NCBI GenBank assembly: GCA_964574335.1
Contig: CAZNNH010000091.1
Coordinates: forward strand, 1 to 23,133
From: CAZNNH01 sp964574335
GTDB lineage: Bacteria; Acidobacteriota; Vicinamibacteria; Fen-336
DNA: 23,133 bases
Direction of reading: 5' to 3'
The translations under genes were made by a program, and so were the position numbers. Below the pieces are notes generated by a model. It was not told the origin of the DNA and searched no databases. It saw only the letters and a program-made list of their open reading frames with translations. This document shows positions 14,592 through 22,211 of this stretch, piece after piece. Within the stretch, counting starts at the first letter, position 1; every line of letters begins with the position of its first letter.

Positions 14592-14676
14592 TCGCCGCGC
14601 TCCGCGGCAGGAGACGAAATCGGACATCAGGAGGTCCCAGGAGGACACCAGGTGACGAAAACGGACGCCAGGAGAC
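14592..14676. repeat. 85-bp direct repeat, right copy
   Basis: Same element as 13276-13360 (77 of 85 identical). It begins 13 bp after the stop of the ATPase gene. Its last 25 bases overlap the apparent GTG start (14652) of the following small membrane gene, so an insertion may have replaced that gene's original 5' region. Confidence 0.85.
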
Positions 14677-14892
14677 AACCCCTCGAGGCGCGACATCGTT
14701 GGATCGTCGTGATGGCCGCGGCCACTCTCCTCCTGCTGGCGGCCGTGCTCGGCATCAACAAGGCGCACACAGACCGGCAGGTGGGACCTGGCGCGCTCGC
14801 GCACCTGGTCTCGGTCGATGGCGGTGTGTGGCGCTGCAGTCTCGCTCCTCTATGCGCTGGGCGGCTTCGTGATCCTGTGGAGCCTGGCGTAG
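14652..14892 (+). pseudogene. Small two-helix membrane protein gene, probably frameshifted
   Basis: From GTG 14652 the frame encodes a basic N-terminus and a clear membrane helix (WIVVMAAATLLLLAAVLG), then NKAHTDRQVGPGALAHLV. At about 14810-14818 the coding signal moves to the next frame, which gives a second helix (MAVCGAAVSLLYALGGFVIL) and stops at TAG 14890-14892. Joined by a small indel, the two parts make a sensible protein of about 80 residues with two helices. Uncorrected, the first frame runs into arginine/proline-rich nonsense and overlaps the convergent YhhN gene. I do not know the family. Confidence 0.4.
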
Positions 14893-14910
14893 GGCCTGCG
14901 GGAGGCCTTC

Positions 14911-15543
14911 TCAGATCGAGAGCGCCAGCAGGAGCTGGCCCGCGTAGTAGGCGGGCAGGCCCACCACCCGGTTGGCGAGCGACGGGGTGACGAAACGCTG
15001 CCGCGCCACCAGCACGTCCGAGCCGAAGAAGAGCCCGGCTCCCAGGACCACCCACAGTGGGCGGGAGCCGGCCATGGCCGTCGCCACGGCGCCCCAGACC
15101 ATCAGCGTGATGGCGACGACGTAGGCCAGCACCGGAACCCGGCGTCGACCGAGGTGGGGCCACAGCCAGCGGAGCACCAACGCCGAGACCACGACCGGCA
15201 GGAGGAGGGGTGGCAGGGGCCACCGCGCGACGGGCGTGGCAATGCGGAAGGCCTGGGCGAAGCCGAGGTGTCCGGCCAGGAAGGCCAGCAGGCCGGCGTC
15301 GAAGGTCCGCTCGCCGATCAGCAGGACGTCGCCGGCCGCGCACAGGAGGAGGGCCACCAGCATCCATCCGCCGACCGGGTCGGGCCGGCTCCAGCGGGTC
15401 AGCCCGAGCCAGACGAAGAGCGCCGACGCCAGCGGCTTGCCGACCACCTCGAGCCTCCGCGAGCCGCGGCGCTCGCCCTCGAGCACCAGCAGGACGCCGA
15501 GGGCCATCCCGGTCGCGGCCAGCCAGGCTTCCATCCGACGCAT
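14911..15543 (-). CDS. YhhN family membrane protein (lysoplasmalogenase/TMEM86-like)
   Basis: The 210-residue protein has about eight hydrophobic segments and the conserved polar positions of the YhhN family: VGKPLAS after the first helix, CAAGDVLL, a GHLGFAQAF helix, and near the end GLFFGSDVLVARQ and AYYAGQLLL. Eukaryotic TMEM86 members hydrolyse the vinyl-ether bond of lysoplasmalogens; bacterial substrates are mostly unproven. The start is uncertain: ATG 15543 and ATG 15534 are both close to the first helix, whereas a frame extension to 15594 adds only an arginine/proline-rich stretch. Divergent from the FmdB gene. Confidence 0.85.
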   Translation of the reverse strand: MRRMEAWLAATGMALGVLLVLEGERRGSRRLEVVGKPLASALFVWLGLTRWSRPDPVGGWMLVALLLCAAGDVLLIGERTFDAGLLAFLAGHLGFAQAFRIATPVARWPLPPLLLPVVVSALVLRWLWPHLGRRRVPVLAYVVAITLMVWGAVATAMAGSRPLWVVLGAGLFFGSDVLVARQRFVTPSLANRVVGLPAYYAGQLLLALSI

Positions 15544-15613
15544 CCTATACCGCCGGTCGGCCCTGGGGCGGGGGCGCGGCTCCTGCGCTATCATCGAGGG
15601 CCGAGGAGCGCGT

Positions 15614-16111
15614 ATGCCGATCTACGAGTTCTACTGCCCGAGCTGCCACCGGATCTTCAACTTCCTGTCGCGGTCGATCGAGACCGAGCGCCGCCCGGCC
15701 TGTCCCAAGTGCGCCCGGCCCGACCTCAGCCGCCGCGTCTCCGCCTTCGCCATCTCGAAGGGGCGCAAGGAGGAGACCCAGGAAGACCCGCTCTCCAAGA
15801 TCGACGAGTCCAAGCTCGAGTCGGCCATGGAGTCGCTGGCTGGCGAGGCCGAAGGCCTGAACGAGGACGACCCGCGCCAGGCCTCGCGGCTGATGCGCAA
15901 GCTGTTCGAGGCCACCGGCATGCCTGTCGGCAGCGGGATGGAAGAGGCGCTGCGGCGGATGGAGGCCGGCGAGGACATGGAGAAGATCGAGCAGGACCTC
16001 GGCGACGTCCTGGAGGAGGACCCCTTCACCGGCGGGCCCCAGCCGGGCGGGACCTCCCGGCTGCGCCGGATGCTCCCGCCGAGCGTCGACTCGACCCTCT
16101 ACGAGATGTGA
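15614..16111 (+). CDS. FmdB-family zinc ribbon protein
   Basis: The first 45 residues are a typical FmdB/CxxC zinc ribbon: MPIYEFYCPSCH with Cys8 and Cys11, and CPKC with Cys30 and Cys33. The remaining 120 residues form an acidic, helical extension (KIDESKLESAMESLAGEAEG, MEEALRRMEAGEDMEKIEQD) with a proline/arginine tail. Total length is 165 residues, longer than the 70-110 residues of many members. The family is linked to metal binding and often described as putative regulatory; the role here is unknown. A GGAG sits 7 bases before the ATG; a -10-like TATCAT is at 15589-15594 without a clear -35. The gene precedes kbl by 16 bp, so the two are probably co-transcribed. Confidence 0.9.
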   Translation: MPIYEFYCPSCHRIFNFLSRSIETERRPACPKCARPDLSRRVSAFAISKGRKEETQEDPLSKIDESKLESAMESLAGEAEGLNEDDPRQASRLMRKLFEATGMPVGSGMEEALRRMEAGEDMEKIEQDLGDVLEEDPFTGGPQPGGTSRLRRMLPPSVDSTLYEM

Positions 16112-16127
16112 GCCAGGGAGAGAAGAC

Positions 16128-17333
16128 ATGGACCCAGCGTTTGCCGACTTCCTGAGCGCCGAGCTCGACGGGATCAAGGAGCAGGGGCTGTTCAAGGAGG
16201 AGTGGCCCATCCTCGGCCACCAGGGGGCCGAGATCCGCGTCGAGGGCCGCCCCCAGCCGGTGTTGAACTTCTGCGCCAACAACTACCTCGGCCTGTCGGG
16301 CCATCCCGAGCTGCTGGCCGCCGCCCACCGGTCGCTCGATGAGTGGGGCTACGGGATGTCGAGCGTGCGCTTCATCTGCGGTACCCAGCGGCTCCACCTC
16401 GAGCTGGAGCGGCGGGTGGCGGCCTTCCTGGGGATGCAGGACGCGATCCTGTACGTGGCTTGCTTCGACGCCAACGGCGGCGTCTTCGAGCCGCTGCTCG
16501 GCAAGGACGACGCCATCCTCACCGACCGCCTCAACCACGCCTCGATCATCGACGGCGTGCGCCTGTGCAAGGCCCAGCGTTTCCTCTACGAGCACATGGA
16601 CATGGCCGACCTGGAGGCCAAGCTGCGCGAGGCCCAGTCGGCCCGCTTCCGGATGATAGTCACCGACGGCGTCTTCTCGATGGACGGCGACATCGCGCCG
16701 CTTTCCGAGATCTGCGAGCTGGCCGACCGCCACCGGGCCCTGCTGCTGGTCGACGACTCGCACGCCACCGGCTTCTTGGGCAAGACCGGCCGGGGCACGC
16801 CGGAGCACTGCGGCGTGGCGGGCCGGGTGGACATCCTGACCACCACCTTCGGCAAGGCGCTGGGCGGGGCCTCGGGCGGGTGCATCGCCGGGAGCCACCA
16901 GACGGTGGCGCTGCTGCGCCAGCGGAGCCGCCCCTACCTGTTCTCCAACACCCTCGCCCCGGCGGTGGCCGGGGCCACGCTGCGGGCCCTCGAGCTGCTC
17001 TCGGAGACGACCGAGCTGCGCGATCGGCTGGCCACCAACACCTCCCGCTTCCGCGAGCGGATGACCGCCGCCGGCTTCGAGATCCGGCCCGGCGTCCACC
17101 CCATCGTGCCCATCCTGTTCACGCGCTTCGCCCCCGACGACGCGCCCCTGGCCCAGCGCTTCGCCCGCGCCCTGCTCGACGAGGGGATCTACGTCAAGGG
17201 CTTCTTCTTCCCGGTGGTGCCGCGCGGACAGTCCCGGATCCGGGTCCAGCTCTCGGCCGCCCACTCCGAGGAGCAGATCGACCGCGCCGTCGCCGCCTTC
17301 ACCGAGGTGGGGCGCCGGCTGGGCGTGATCTGA
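16128..17333 (+). CDS. kbl: Glycine C-acetyltransferase (2-amino-3-ketobutyrate CoA ligase)
   Basis: The 401-residue protein is a PLP-dependent alpha-oxoamine synthase of normal length. Recognisable parts are NFCANNYLGLSGHP near the start, RFICGTQRLHLELE, NHASIIDGVRLCKA with the stacking His137, LLLVDDSHATGFLG (Asp209/Asp210, His212), and the Schiff-base Lys243 in TTTFGKALGGASGG. The RFICGTQ and HASIIDG versions fit Kbl rather than BioF or serine palmitoyltransferase. It joins glycine and acetyl-CoA to 2-amino-3-oxobutyrate, working in the cleavage direction during threonine breakdown with threonine dehydrogenase, which is not in this window. The ATG has GGGAG about 8 bases upstream. Confidence 0.95.
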   Translation: MDPAFADFLSAELDGIKEQGLFKEEWPILGHQGAEIRVEGRPQPVLNFCANNYLGLSGHPELLAAAHRSLDEWGYGMSSVRFICGTQRLHLELERRVAAFLGMQDAILYVACFDANGGVFEPLLGKDDAILTDRLNHASIIDGVRLCKAQRFLYEHMDMADLEAKLREAQSARFRMIVTDGVFSMDGDIAPLSEICELADRHRALLLVDDSHATGFLGKTGRGTPEHCGVAGRVDILTTTFGKALGGASGGCIAGSHQTVALLRQRSRPYLFSNTLAPAVAGATLRALELLSETTELRDRLATNTSRFRERMTAAGFEIRPGVHPIVPILFTRFAPDDAPLAQRFARALLDEGIYVKGFFFPVVPRGQSRIRVQLSAAHSEEQIDRAVAAFTEVGRRLGVI

Positions 17334-17373
17334 GCCGCGGCGCCCGAAGTGAATTCGGTCGCCGCTATCAAGC

Positions 17374-17391
17374 GGGGGGCTCCCGCCCCCC
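17374..17391. terminator. GC-rich hairpin between convergent genes
   Basis: GGGGGGC and GCCCCCC form a perfect 7-bp stem around TCCC, 41 bp after the kbl stop. There is no T-run, so termination here is uncertain. It lies between the convergent kbl and GTPase-fusion genes and could act for both strands. Confidence 0.4.
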
Positions 17392-17424
17392 GAGCCCCCG
17401 GACCCGAACCCGCCCGCCCGTCCT

Positions 17425-17475
17425 GGGGGACATGACCCGATTCTCGATTGGCCCGGAATCGGGATCGTGTCCCCC
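17425..17475. repeat. Inverted repeat of the GGGGACATGACC type, right of kbl
   Basis: The left arm GGGGGACATGACCCGATTC (17425-17443) pairs with GAATCGGGATCGTGTCCCCC (17456-17475), with one mismatch and one gap. It overlaps the last base of the stop codon of the GTPase fusion. A related element sits at the other end of that gene (19626-19699). Confidence 0.8.
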
Positions 17476-19544
17476 TAATGCTGGCGCGGCAGGAGCAGCG
17501 CGAACCGGGTGAGCCCGGCCTGGTGGCCGGAGGCGAGCCGCCCGCCGTGCAGCTCCGCGATGCGCCGCGCCAGGCCCTCCTCGAGACGGGCGGCGCCGTG
17601 GCCGAGCGTGGCCGGGGCCTGAAGCTCGAAGCGGGCCTGCTCGCCGTTGGCCGACACGGTGAGCACCATCTGCTCGGGCGAGCAGCCGGCCTTGCGCGCG
17701 GCGTCGACCAGGCACTCGAGGGCCACCCGAAGCAAGGTGGGGTCCGCCTCGATCGACTCGATGGCGGGATCGATCCGGATCTTGACCCCCTGCGCCCGGA
17801 GGGCCGACAGGACCTCGGGGACCATCGCGGTGGCGGGCCGGGCCTGGCCGGCGGCGAAGTCGGTCAGCGAGCGGATCGAGGTGGCGATCCGCACCAGGCC
17901 GCCGGCGGCCTGGGCGATCTCGGCGCCGATCGGGGGCGGCGTCTGGGAGTGGAGGCCGACGCTCTGCAGGCGCTCCCACACAGGGTCCAGCGCCGCTCCC
18001 AGCTCCTCGAGGCCGCGGGTGGCGGCCAGCCCCGCCACCGCCGCGTCCAGCAGCTCGCCATCGGCGGCCGGGGCCGGCTCGGGGGCGGCGGGCGCGGGCG
18101 GCGAGGCCGCGCTCGGGGCCTCGGCCTGCCGCCAGGCGGCGGCCACCGGCCGCACCAGAGCCGCCAGGTGCTCGAGGGTCTCGGCCTGGGGCAAGGCGGC
18201 ATCGCTCGTGAAGTAGAGCAGGGCCAGCCCCTTGAGCTCGGGGGCCAGGAACGGCACCACCAGGACGGTGGCGAACGGTGGCGTGGCCACCGCCAGCACG
18301 TCGGCCAGCGCCGGGTCGTCCGCCACCTGATGGATGCGGGGGGCCGTCTCGGCGCCCAGGCGCTCCACGACCGCCGCCCCGTCGGGGTGGGTGAGGAAGA
18401 GGTCCCGCGCCATCCCCAGGCCGGCCAGGGTCCTGAACGGTCCGGACGGCTGCCGCGCCACGATGCTGGCCACCCGGCAGTCGGTGGCCTGCGCCATCCG
18501 GATCAGCACCACCCGCAGCGCGGTGTCGACCGGATGCCCGGACAAGAGAGCGTGGATGGCCGCCATCGTGTGACGCAGGTCGTCGACCTGACGACGGGCC
18601 TGGTCGCGCTCGGCCCGCACGTCCTCGAGGGTCAGGGTCAGGTCGGCCGAGGCCTGGGCGTACGACTCGACCAGCGACTCGTTGGCTCGGGCGTCCGGTC
18701 CCGAGCCGGACTGGCTCACCGCCTCGGGCGACAGCGTCACCCGGACCGAGCGCTGCACGGTAGGTTGCTGGGCGGCCGGCGTCATGATCTCGATCAGGTC
18801 CGACAGCTCGTCTCCCACCCCCGAGATCGGGGGCAGGTCCTCTTCCTCTGGCTCCTCGGGCTCCGGCTCGCGCTGCGCCAGGGTGGGGCGTCCGAACACC
18901 CCCATCACCATCTGGCGGGTCCAGTCCTCGACGCTCTGGCCCGGCTGCAGGGCCAGCAGCTTGTAGCGCGACGACAGGTCTTGCATGGTGCGGCACACGG
19001 CCGCCGAGAACGTCTCCAGCACCCCCTCGCCGCGGATCGTCACTGCCGGGATCGACGGGAGCCTGCGGGGGTTGAGGGTCCGCTCCATTGTGTCGATCGG
19101 GGTGAGGGCGGGGAGGTCCCGCTTGTTGTACTGCAGGACCATGGGCAGCGTGGACGGGTCGAGGTGGTGGGCCAGGAGGTTCCGGGTCATCTCCTGGTAG
19201 CTCTTGACGTTCTCGTCCCAGCGGTCGGCGGCGGAGTTGGCCACGAAGACCACCCCGTCGGCGCCGCGCAGCACCAGCTTGCGGGTGGCCGAGTACATCG
19301 CCTGGCCCGGCACCGCCATGAGCTGGACCCGCAGCTCGTAGCCCCGGAAGCCGGTGGCCCGGATCGGCAGCAGGTCGAAGAGGATGGTGCGGTCCTGGGC
19401 GGAGTTGATCGACACCAGGTCGCCGCGCCGGTCGAGCTGGGCGCCGTTGTGGAGCATCTGCAGGTTGGTGGTCTTGCCGCCGACGGCGGGGCCGTAGTAG
19501 ACGATCTTGACGAGGATCAGCCGCTGGCCCTGCTTCAGCTCCAT
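17475..19544 (-). CDS. MglA-like GTPase fused to GAF and degenerate histidine-kinase ATPase modules
   Basis: The 689-residue protein starts as a full MglA-type Ras-like GTPase (about 1-200): P-loop GPAVGGKTT (18-26), switch II TVPGQ-like AVPGQ (77-81) followed by SATRKLVLRGADGVVFVA, and base-recognition NKRD (140-143). An acidic Pro/Glu stretch (225-240) and a predicted coiled coil (about 290-330) lead to a GAF-like domain (about 338-470). An Ala/Pro linker (475-495) precedes a C-terminal half resembling a histidine-kinase dimerisation/ATPase unit (about 540-689). There, LLRVALECLVDAARKAG stands where the N-box would be and EEGLARRIAELHGGRL where the last G-box would be. No phospho-acceptor His is evident, the N-box Asn is replaced by Ala615, and no DxGxG box is seen, so kinase activity is doubtful. 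MglA proteins set polarity and motility in myxobacteria; the role of this fusion is unknown. ATG start with GAGGGA upstream. Confidence 0.88.
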   Translation of the reverse strand: MELKQGQRLILVKIVYYGPAVGGKTTNLQMLHNGAQLDRRGDLVSINSAQDRTILFDLLPIRATGFRGYELRVQLMAVPGQAMYSATRKLVLRGADGVVFVANSAADRWDENVKSYQEMTRNLLAHHLDPSTLPMVLQYNKRDLPALTPIDTMERTLNPRRLPSIPAVTIRGEGVLETFSAAVCRTMQDLSSRYKLLALQPGQSVEDWTRQMVMGVFGRPTLAQREPEPEEPEEEDLPPISGVGDELSDLIEIMTPAAQQPTVQRSVRVTLSPEAVSQSGSGPDARANESLVESYAQASADLTLTLEDVRAERDQARRQVDDLRHTMAAIHALLSGHPVDTALRVVLIRMAQATDCRVASIVARQPSGPFRTLAGLGMARDLFLTHPDGAAVVERLGAETAPRIHQVADDPALADVLAVATPPFATVLVVPFLAPELKGLALLYFTSDAALPQAETLEHLAALVRPVAAAWRQAEAPSAASPPAPAAPEPAPAADGELLDAAVAGLAATRGLEELGAALDPVWERLQSVGLHSQTPPPIGAEIAQAAGGLVRIATSIRSLTDFAAGQARPATAMVPEVLSALRAQGVKIRIDPAIESIEADPTLLRVALECLVDAARKAGCSPEQMVLTVSANGEQARFELQAPATLGHGAARLEEGLARRIAELHGGRLASGHQAGLTRFALLLPRQH

Positions 19545-19625
19545 GAGTCCCTCGCTGAGGCGGCCGCCCTTCGCTCGCGCCCGCGGAGGCGGCTAGGTCG
19601 TTGCGGAAGTATACACGCCGACCCC

Positions 19626-19699
19626 GGGGACATGACCGGATTCGCAGGGGACATGACCGGATTCCCCCGGTGGGCCAGGGAATCCGGATCGTGTCCCCC
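19626..19699. repeat. Inverted repeat of the GGGGACATGACC type with a tandem left arm
   Basis: The 18-base arm GGGGACATGACCGGATTC occurs twice in direct orientation (19626-19643 and 19647-19664, 21-bp period). It is followed by the inverted arm GAATCCGGATCGTGTCCCCC (19680-19699). It lies between the start of the GTPase fusion and the stop of the M20 peptidase. The element at 17425-17475 is its close relative. Confidence 0.85.
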
Positions 19700-19705
19700 G
19701 AGGTA

Positions 19706-20869
19706 CTAGCCGTCCGCCGCCAACCTCTCCAGCAGGCCGGCGACCAGGGCCACCCGCCGGGGGAGCGACGAGAGGTGGACCTGCTCGTGCTCGGCGTGCG
19801 CCCCCTCGCCCTCCGGGCCCAGGCCGTCGAGCGTGGGGCGGCCCAGGGCGGCGGCGAAAGAGGCCTCGCTGGCGCCGCCGGTGGCCGTCTCCTCGAGCTC
19901 GAAGCCCATCTCCGCGGCCACCGAGCGGGCCCGCTCGAGGAGCTGGATCACCGCCGGGGTGCGCTCGAGCGGTGGGTAGTGAAGGCCCCCTTCGACCTCG
20001 AGACGGACCGCCGGGTCCTCCGAGCGCAGGCCCCGAAGGCGCGCCTCCAGCCGAAGGCCCTGCTCGGCGGTGTCGTGGCGCACGTCGAGCTCGGCTTCGG
20101 CCCGGTCCGGCACCACGTTGGGCCGGACCCCGCCGCGGATCACGCCGGCGTTCAGCAAGACGCCCGCGCCGAAGGCGCCCGGCGCGCTCAGCTCCAGCAG
20201 CCGGCGCGCCAGCTCGAGGACCGCGCTCCGCCCCTTCTCGGGCTCGGCTCCGGCATGGGCGGCCCGACCATGGACGCGGAGCACGAACGTCCCCGAGCCC
20301 TTGCGAGCCGTCTTGACCGAGCCGCCCGGCCCCGCCGGCTCGAAGCCGAGCACCGCCGAGGCCCGCCGCATCTCGTCCTCGAGCAGCGACCGGTACCGGC
20401 TCCCGTCCTCCTCCTCGAGCGGCGTCATGAGCAGGCAAACCGGGGGAAGGGCCCCGCGTTCCGAGAGCAGGAGGAGGGCGAAGGTGATCACCACCAGCCC
20501 CCCCTTCATGTCGTAGCTGCCCGGGCCGTACAGCAGGTCACCGTCGACCCGGACCGGACGGCGCTCCAGCGTGCCGATGGGCCAGACCGTGTCCAGGTGG
20601 CCGAGCAGCACCACCGACGGCCGGGAGCGCGCCGCCGCCGAGCGCGCCCGCAGCAGGGGACCCGCGCCCTCGACCGGCAGGAGCTCCGACTCCAGGCCGC
20701 AGGGCTCGAGAGCCCGGACCAGCCGCTTGGCTACCGCCGCCACGCCGTCGGGGCTGGACGAGGGAGACTCGATCTCGACCAGCTCACACAGCAGCTCCCG
20801 CATCTCGTCGCCGCGCTCGCGCGCCCGGGCGTGGAGCAACCGCACCGACCCCTCCGGTTGAGCCGTCAC
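19706..20869 (-). CDS. M20 family metallopeptidase (carboxypeptidase G2/ArgE-like)
   Basis: The 387-residue protein has the two-domain layout of M20 peptidases. Metal-site motifs are LLGHLDTVWP (His91, Asp93), GSYDMKGG (Asp120) and TPLEEEDGS with the catalytic glutamates at about 152-154, followed by the dimerisation domain with HGRAAHAGAEPEKGRSA. The C-terminal metal histidine is probably in GAHAEHEQVHL. Such enzymes remove C-terminal residues or acyl groups from amino acids using two zinc ions. The HLDTVWP form resembles carboxypeptidase G2 (glutamate carboxypeptidase), but the substrate cannot be told. No signal peptide, so cytoplasmic. GTG start with GGAG 6-7 bases upstream; the small membrane gene ends 13 bp before it. 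Confidence 0.9.
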   Translation of the reverse strand: MTAQPEGSVRLLHARARERGDEMRELLCELVEIESPSSSPDGVAAVAKRLVRALEPCGLESELLPVEGAGPLLRARSAAARSRPSVVLLGHLDTVWPIGTLERRPVRVDGDLLYGPGSYDMKGGLVVITFALLLLSERGALPPVCLLMTPLEEEDGSRYRSLLEDEMRRASAVLGFEPAGPGGSVKTARKGSGTFVLRVHGRAAHAGAEPEKGRSAVLELARRLLELSAPGAFGAGVLLNAGVIRGGVRPNVVPDRAEAELDVRHDTAEQGLRLEARLRGLRSEDPAVRLEVEGGLHYPPLERTPAVIQLLERARSVAAEMGFELEETATGGASEASFAAALGRPTLDGLGPEGEGAHAEHEQVHLSSLPRRVALVAGLLERLAADG

Positions 20870-20882
20870 CCGATCTCCGGGG

Positions 20883-21074
20883 TCAGCGGGACTGCCAGTA
20901 GGGCTTGTAGTAGTGGTCGCGATCGACCGTCTTGGGCGACTTGACGGGCCGGCGGAAGAACCCCTCGACCCACCCGCGGAGCCGGGTGGCCCGGGTGCTG
21001 AACAGGACGGGCACGGCGAGGGCGCCCGCCAGCAGCAGGCCGATCACGACGAGAAGGACGACTGCCTGGGTCAT
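20883..21074 (-). CDS. Small single-pass membrane protein, unknown function
   Basis: The 63-residue product has one N-terminal helix (AVVLLVVIGLLLAGALAVPV) followed by a basic, aromatic cytoplasmic-type tail (RLRGWVEGFFRRP and DRDHYYKPYWQSR). The ATG has GGAG three bases upstream and GGAAGAG further up. It is just upstream of, and probably co-transcribed with, the M20 peptidase. No family recognised. Confidence 0.7.
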   Translation of the reverse strand: MTQAVVLLVVIGLLLAGALAVPVLFSTRATRLRGWVEGFFRRPVKSPKTVDRDHYYKPYWQSR

Positions 21075-21138
21075 CGGCTCCGACTCTTCCTGCCCGAGGA
21101 CGCCCCGGGCGGAGGGGATTATAGCAGCGGCTCCGGTC

Positions 21139-22209
21139 TCAGGCGATCGTCACCTCGGGGCAGAGATAGACGTCCTGGATGGCGTGGAGCAGCTCGACCC
21201 CTTCCCCCATCGGCCGCTGGAAGGCCTTGCGCCCCGAGATCAGCCCCATCCCGCCGGCCCGCTTGTTGATGACCGCGGTCTTCACCGCCTCGGCGAAGTC
21301 GTTCTGGCCCGAGGCCCCCCCCGAGTTGATCAGGCCCACCCGCCCCATGTAGCCGTTGGCCACCTGGTAGCGGGTGAGGTCGATCGGGTGGTCGGTGGTG
21401 AGCTCCGAGTAGACCAGGGGGTCGGTCTTGCCGAACTTGAGGGCGGTGTAGCCGCCGTTGTTCTGAGGGAGCTTCTGCTTGACGATGTCGGCCTCGAGGG
21501 TCACTCCGAGGTGGTTGGCCTGGCCGGTGAGGTCGGCCGACACGTGGTAGTCGCGCTCCTTGGTCTTGAAGGCGCTGTTGCGCAGGTAACACCAGAGGAT
21601 GGTGACCATCCCGAGCTCGTGGGCGGCCTGGAACGCCTCGCCCACCTCCTGGATCTGCCGGGCCGACTCGGCCGACCCGAAGTAGATGGTGGCCCCCACC
21701 GCCGCCGCTCCCATGTCCGCTGCCTGCTCGACCCGGGCGAAGAGGATCTGGTCGTAGCGGTTCGGGTAGCTGATGAACTCGTTGTGGTTGAACTTGACGA
21801 TGAACGGGATCTTGTGGGCGTACCGGCGGGCCACCGCCCCGAGCACGCCGAGGGTAGACGCCACCGCGTTGCACCCCCCCTCGATGGCCAGCCTGACGAT
21901 GCTCTCGGGGTCGAAGTAGTCGGGGTTCTTGGCGAAGGAGGCGCCGGCGGAGTGCTCGATCCCCTGGTCGACGGGCAGGATCGAGACGTAGCCGGTGCCG
22001 GCCAGGCGGCCGGTCCCCAGGATCTGCTGGAAGGAGCGGAGCACCGGCACCGGCCGGTCGGAGGCGGCCATCACCCGGTCCACGAAGTCGGGACCCGGCG
22101 GGTAGAGGCGGTCCCTGCGGATGCCCCGACACTCGTGATCGAGCAAGGTCCGGGCGTCGGCTCCCAGAGACTTCTCGATGGCCTCGATACCGGCTGGCTG
22201 TGTGGTCAC
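21139..22209 (-). CDS. fbaB: Class I fructose-bisphosphate aldolase (DhnA/FbaB type)
   Basis: The 356-residue protein matches the archaeal-type class I aldolase family: GYVSILPVDQGIEHSAGASF (73-92), FIVKFNHNEFIS, and AAAVGATIYFGSAE. ADIVKQK (240-246) is the stretch expected to hold the Schiff-base lysine, followed by YTALKFGKTD, and INSGGASGQ and GLISGRKAFQRP form the phosphate-binding end of the barrel. It splits fructose 1,6-bisphosphate to dihydroxyacetone phosphate and glyceraldehyde 3-phosphate without a metal. I place the start at GTG 22209 because GGGAGG lies six bases upstream; another GTG at 22215 is directly against that sequence. It overlaps or abuts the thiI stop. Confidence 0.92.
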   Translation of the reverse strand: MTTQPAGIEAIEKSLGADARTLLDHECRGIRRDRLYPPGPDFVDRVMAASDRPVPVLRSFQQILGTGRLAGTGYVSILPVDQGIEHSAGASFAKNPDYFDPESIVRLAIEGGCNAVASTLGVLGAVARRYAHKIPFIVKFNHNEFISYPNRYDQILFARVEQAADMGAAAVGATIYFGSAESARQIQEVGEAFQAAHELGMVTILWCYLRNSAFKTKERDYHVSADLTGQANHLGVTLEADIVKQKLPQNNGGYTALKFGKTDPLVYSELTTDHPIDLTRYQVANGYMGRVGLINSGGASGQNDFAEAVKTAVINKRAGGMGLISGRKAFQRPMGEGVELLHAIQDVYLCPEVTIA

Positions 22210-22211
22210 GC

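Noticed and set aside
13693..14655. Second plus-strand frame of 320 codons inside the ATPase gene
   Set aside because: Out-of-frame, arginine/proline-rich translation of the DUF4143 gene; shadow.
13276..14676. ATPase gene as an insertion sequence with target duplications
   Set aside because: The 85-bp repeats are too long for target duplications, and the protein is an ATPase/DUF4143, not a transposase.
17448..19709. Plus-strand open frame of 753 codons opposite the GTPase fusion
   Set aside because: Its composition (His/Arg/Gly/Gln-rich, no recognisable domain) is the usual antisense shadow of a GC-rich gene; the minus strand has clear GTPase motifs.
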